The translations under genes were made by a program, and so were the position numbers. Below are positions 62,470 to 64,000 of a stretch of 64,000 bases of DNA, piece by piece; within the stretch, counting starts at the first letter, position 1, and each line of letters starts with the position of its first letter. The notes under the pieces were generated by a model. That model was not told the DNA's origin. It made no database searches and saw only the letters and a program-made list of their open reading frames with translations. The DNA lies in assembly GCA_037127315.1 (NCBI GenBank), contig JBBBDQ010001918.1, forward strand, positions 5,484,501 to 5,548,500, read 5' to 3'. This stretch comes from Ascarosepion bandense (taxonomy: Eukaryota > Mollusca > Cephalopoda > Sepiida > Sepiidae).

Positions 62470-62717
62470 ATTTTTTTTTTTAATCATATCACCCCGAGCA
62501 AGGCGGTAACGCCACTGATGTGCAGGGTAAGAGTGAAAAGATTGTAAAAGAGAAATCCGGAAACCACATCCTAAACAGGAAACAAGAGATGAGCCTCTTC
62601 ACCTGTTCAATAGACGTGGGTGGAGTGTGAACCGGGCGATAGTTTAGTCTATCTACTCCAATTGAAAAAAAAAAAAGAAAAGAGTGAAAAGATTGGAAAA
62701 GAGAAAACCGGAAACCA
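62470..62717 (-). mobile_element. Dimeric SINE-E, left monomer truncated
   Basis: Tail-bearing monomer first (AGCAAGGCGGTAACGCCACT), CAATTGAAAAAAAAAAAAG linker, then about 50 bp of the tail-less monomer ending AAAACCGGAAACC. Confidence 0.9.
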
Positions 62718-62865
62718 ATTTATCGATAATATACACACAAAAGATTAAAATGCAATAGATGCTTAAACATTGTTTTGAAATTTAATTTTGCCCGTTTGTT
62801 ATATAAAAAATATATCTTCAGGAAGAAAAGAATGAAGTGTTATAGTGCCTTTCTACGAGGAACGG
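62718..62865. other. No gene seen
   Basis: Short AT-rich interval. Confidence 0.3.
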
Positions 62866-63672
62866 ACTTTTCCTCTTGCTATATGTAGTTGCTTGCGGAA
62901 AAGCAGTGAACGAACATTTGACTGCCTTACGCAGTCAACTCTCTTCCTTTAGGCGAGAGTATTAACACAGTCGTGTCTCCACTGATGGGTAGATATTTTT
63001 GGCCAGGCAATATGGCCCTGAAAACCCACATAAAAATAGCCTTGTGCCATATGTTGTCTTAAGTTGGAAGGCCAACTAAATACTGCAGTTAACGAGCATT
63101 TAACTCCCTTGCGCACTGTCAGTTCTCTGCCTTTGGGCGGAGAGTATTAACCCAGTTGTGGCTCCACCGAAGGGTAGATTCACGACTAGGGAACATTCAC
63201 GACTAGGGAACATTAGATATTTTCGGCCGGGCTATATGACCCGGAGGACCCAGATTAAAAAGGTCTTCTGCCACATTTTTCCTTAAGAGGTAAGGCGACT
63301 GAATACTGCAGTTAAAGAGCATTTGACTGCTTTACACACTGTCAGATTTCTGCCTTTGGGCGGAGAGTATTAACCCAGTCGCGACTCCACCTAAGAGTAG
63401 ATTCACGATGGGGAACATTAGACAGTTAACGAGCAGTAACTGCCTTGTGTATTGTCGGACTCTCTGCCTTCGGACGGAGAGTAATAAGTTCAGTCTCCGC
63501 CGAAGGGTATAGTTTCGTCTGGGGAAAGTCAGAAATTAATTTTTGCCCAGGCTATATGGCACGGATTACCCACATTAAAAAGGCCTTCTGCCACATTTTG
63601 CCTTAAGTGGGAAGGCGAATATATACCGCAGTGAATGAAGGAGTTAACGAGTGCAGTTAACAGTAGGTAGTT
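62866..63672 (+). repeat. Degenerate satellite with a conserved small hairpin
   Basis: Four partial units of 115-222 bp. Each has GAGCATTTnACTnCnTTnCG, then a hairpin such as CTCTGCCTTTGGGCGGAGAG, then GTATTAACCCAGTnGnnnCTCC and GGGTAGATTCACGA; units 1, 2 and 4 also have a GGCTATATGGC-type block and CTTCTGCCACATTTT-like sequence. GC is above the surroundings. No coding frame. Confidence 0.75.
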
Positions 63673-64000
63673 GGCGACAGCTACTAGTCAGACAATAAAC
63701 AGCATAATATTACTTTGGGACCTGCTTATTTCTATATTACTTATTATTAACACTTCCTTTGAATCTCTTGTTTCTTGTTATACTAATACACTGTTTTGAA
63801 CCTACCATTTTATTCCATGTCTTACTTCCGGCACAAAGCAGTCACTACAATTTGCAAGGAAAGTTTCGCCACAACTTCACAACATAAAGTAACAAAAATA
63901 AATTTCCTGAAATATCAGACAGCACTTAAACAATAAAATCTTTCGTTGGTGCAGTGGTCGATACTACGTGATTGCCAGTTTAGTCATTTTCCGTTAGAAT
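63673..64000. other. No gene seen
   Basis: AT-rich to the window end. TTGGTGCAGTGGTCGAT near 63947 could be read as a primer-binding-like site, but nothing supports an LTR retrotransposon here. Confidence 0.3.

Noticed and set aside
63940..63970. TTGGTGCAGTGGTCGAT as a tRNA primer-binding site of an LTR retrotransposon
   Set aside because: No LTR end next to it, no polypurine tract and the window ends; it also resembles the box A wording of SINE-A.

Overview
This window is animal nuclear DNA with no intact host gene that I can defend. It is AT-rich and built almost wholly of transposable elements, their remnants and tandem repeats. Every protein-like stretch I recognise belongs to a decayed transposon: two common LINE families, a third LINE, mariner and Tc1 transposases, and perhaps a Penelope-type fragment. 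The tRNA-derived SINEs that carry a CORE-like domain, the dense TA/CA microsatellites and the LINE types suggest a mollusc, most likely a cephalopod such as an octopus. That assignment is inference from remembered family features and was not tested by a search.

Family names used below are local labels. SINE-A has a tRNA-like head, a CORE-like middle and an ACTGACTGA end. SINE-A5S has a nearly complete 5S rRNA in front of the SINE-A head and a different 3' tail. SINE-B is tRNA-like and ends in (TA)n. SINE-C has a tRNA-like head and a tail containing GATGAGGACAATAGTCCG. SINE-D is a single tRNA-like copy. SINE-E occurs as monomers and dimers and shares its 3' end with a LINE. LINE-J is a Jockey/CR1-like LINE, LINE-R is RTE-like with a (GAA)n end, and LINE-N is a third, unplaced LINE.

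Layout. 1-9 kb: SINE-B, a foldback MITE, a minisatellite, a tandem duplication of a GA satellite plus SINE, and a solo LTR holding a dimeric SINE-E. 9-22 kb: a hAT element with an 8-bp target duplication, SINE-B copies, mariner fragments, a LINE-J/SINE-C/SINE-E stack, and a 1.6-kb LINE-N fragment with a full-length SINE-A inside it. 22-31 kb: ten 108-bp satellite units derived from a SINE-C tail, then MITE, SINE and LINE remnants. 31-43 kb: hairpin MITEs, microsatellites, polypyrimidine tracts, a tRNA-like sequence, a satellite split by SINE-E, and a Tc1 fragment. 43-50 kb: LINE-R fragments hit by LINE-J and by a complete SINE-A5S with target duplications, a SINE-E dimer inside LINE-R, and a mariner copy cut by LINE-J. 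50-61 kb: an AT minisatellite and an old ~46-bp repeat domain invaded by LINE-J, LINE-R (one copy with an inverted 5' part), SINE-A5S and SINE-C. 61-64 kb: a second solo LTR, a hAT end, SINE-E and a degenerate satellite.

The elements interact mainly as host and insert. LINE-J probably supplies the machinery that moves SINE-E, because the two share a 3' end. SINE tails appear to seed microsatellites and satellites, and nested insertions give a relative order of activity. The most unusual item is the composite 5S rRNA-tRNA-CORE SINE. One copy has clean 10-bp target duplications and a paralogous empty site 1.3 kb away.
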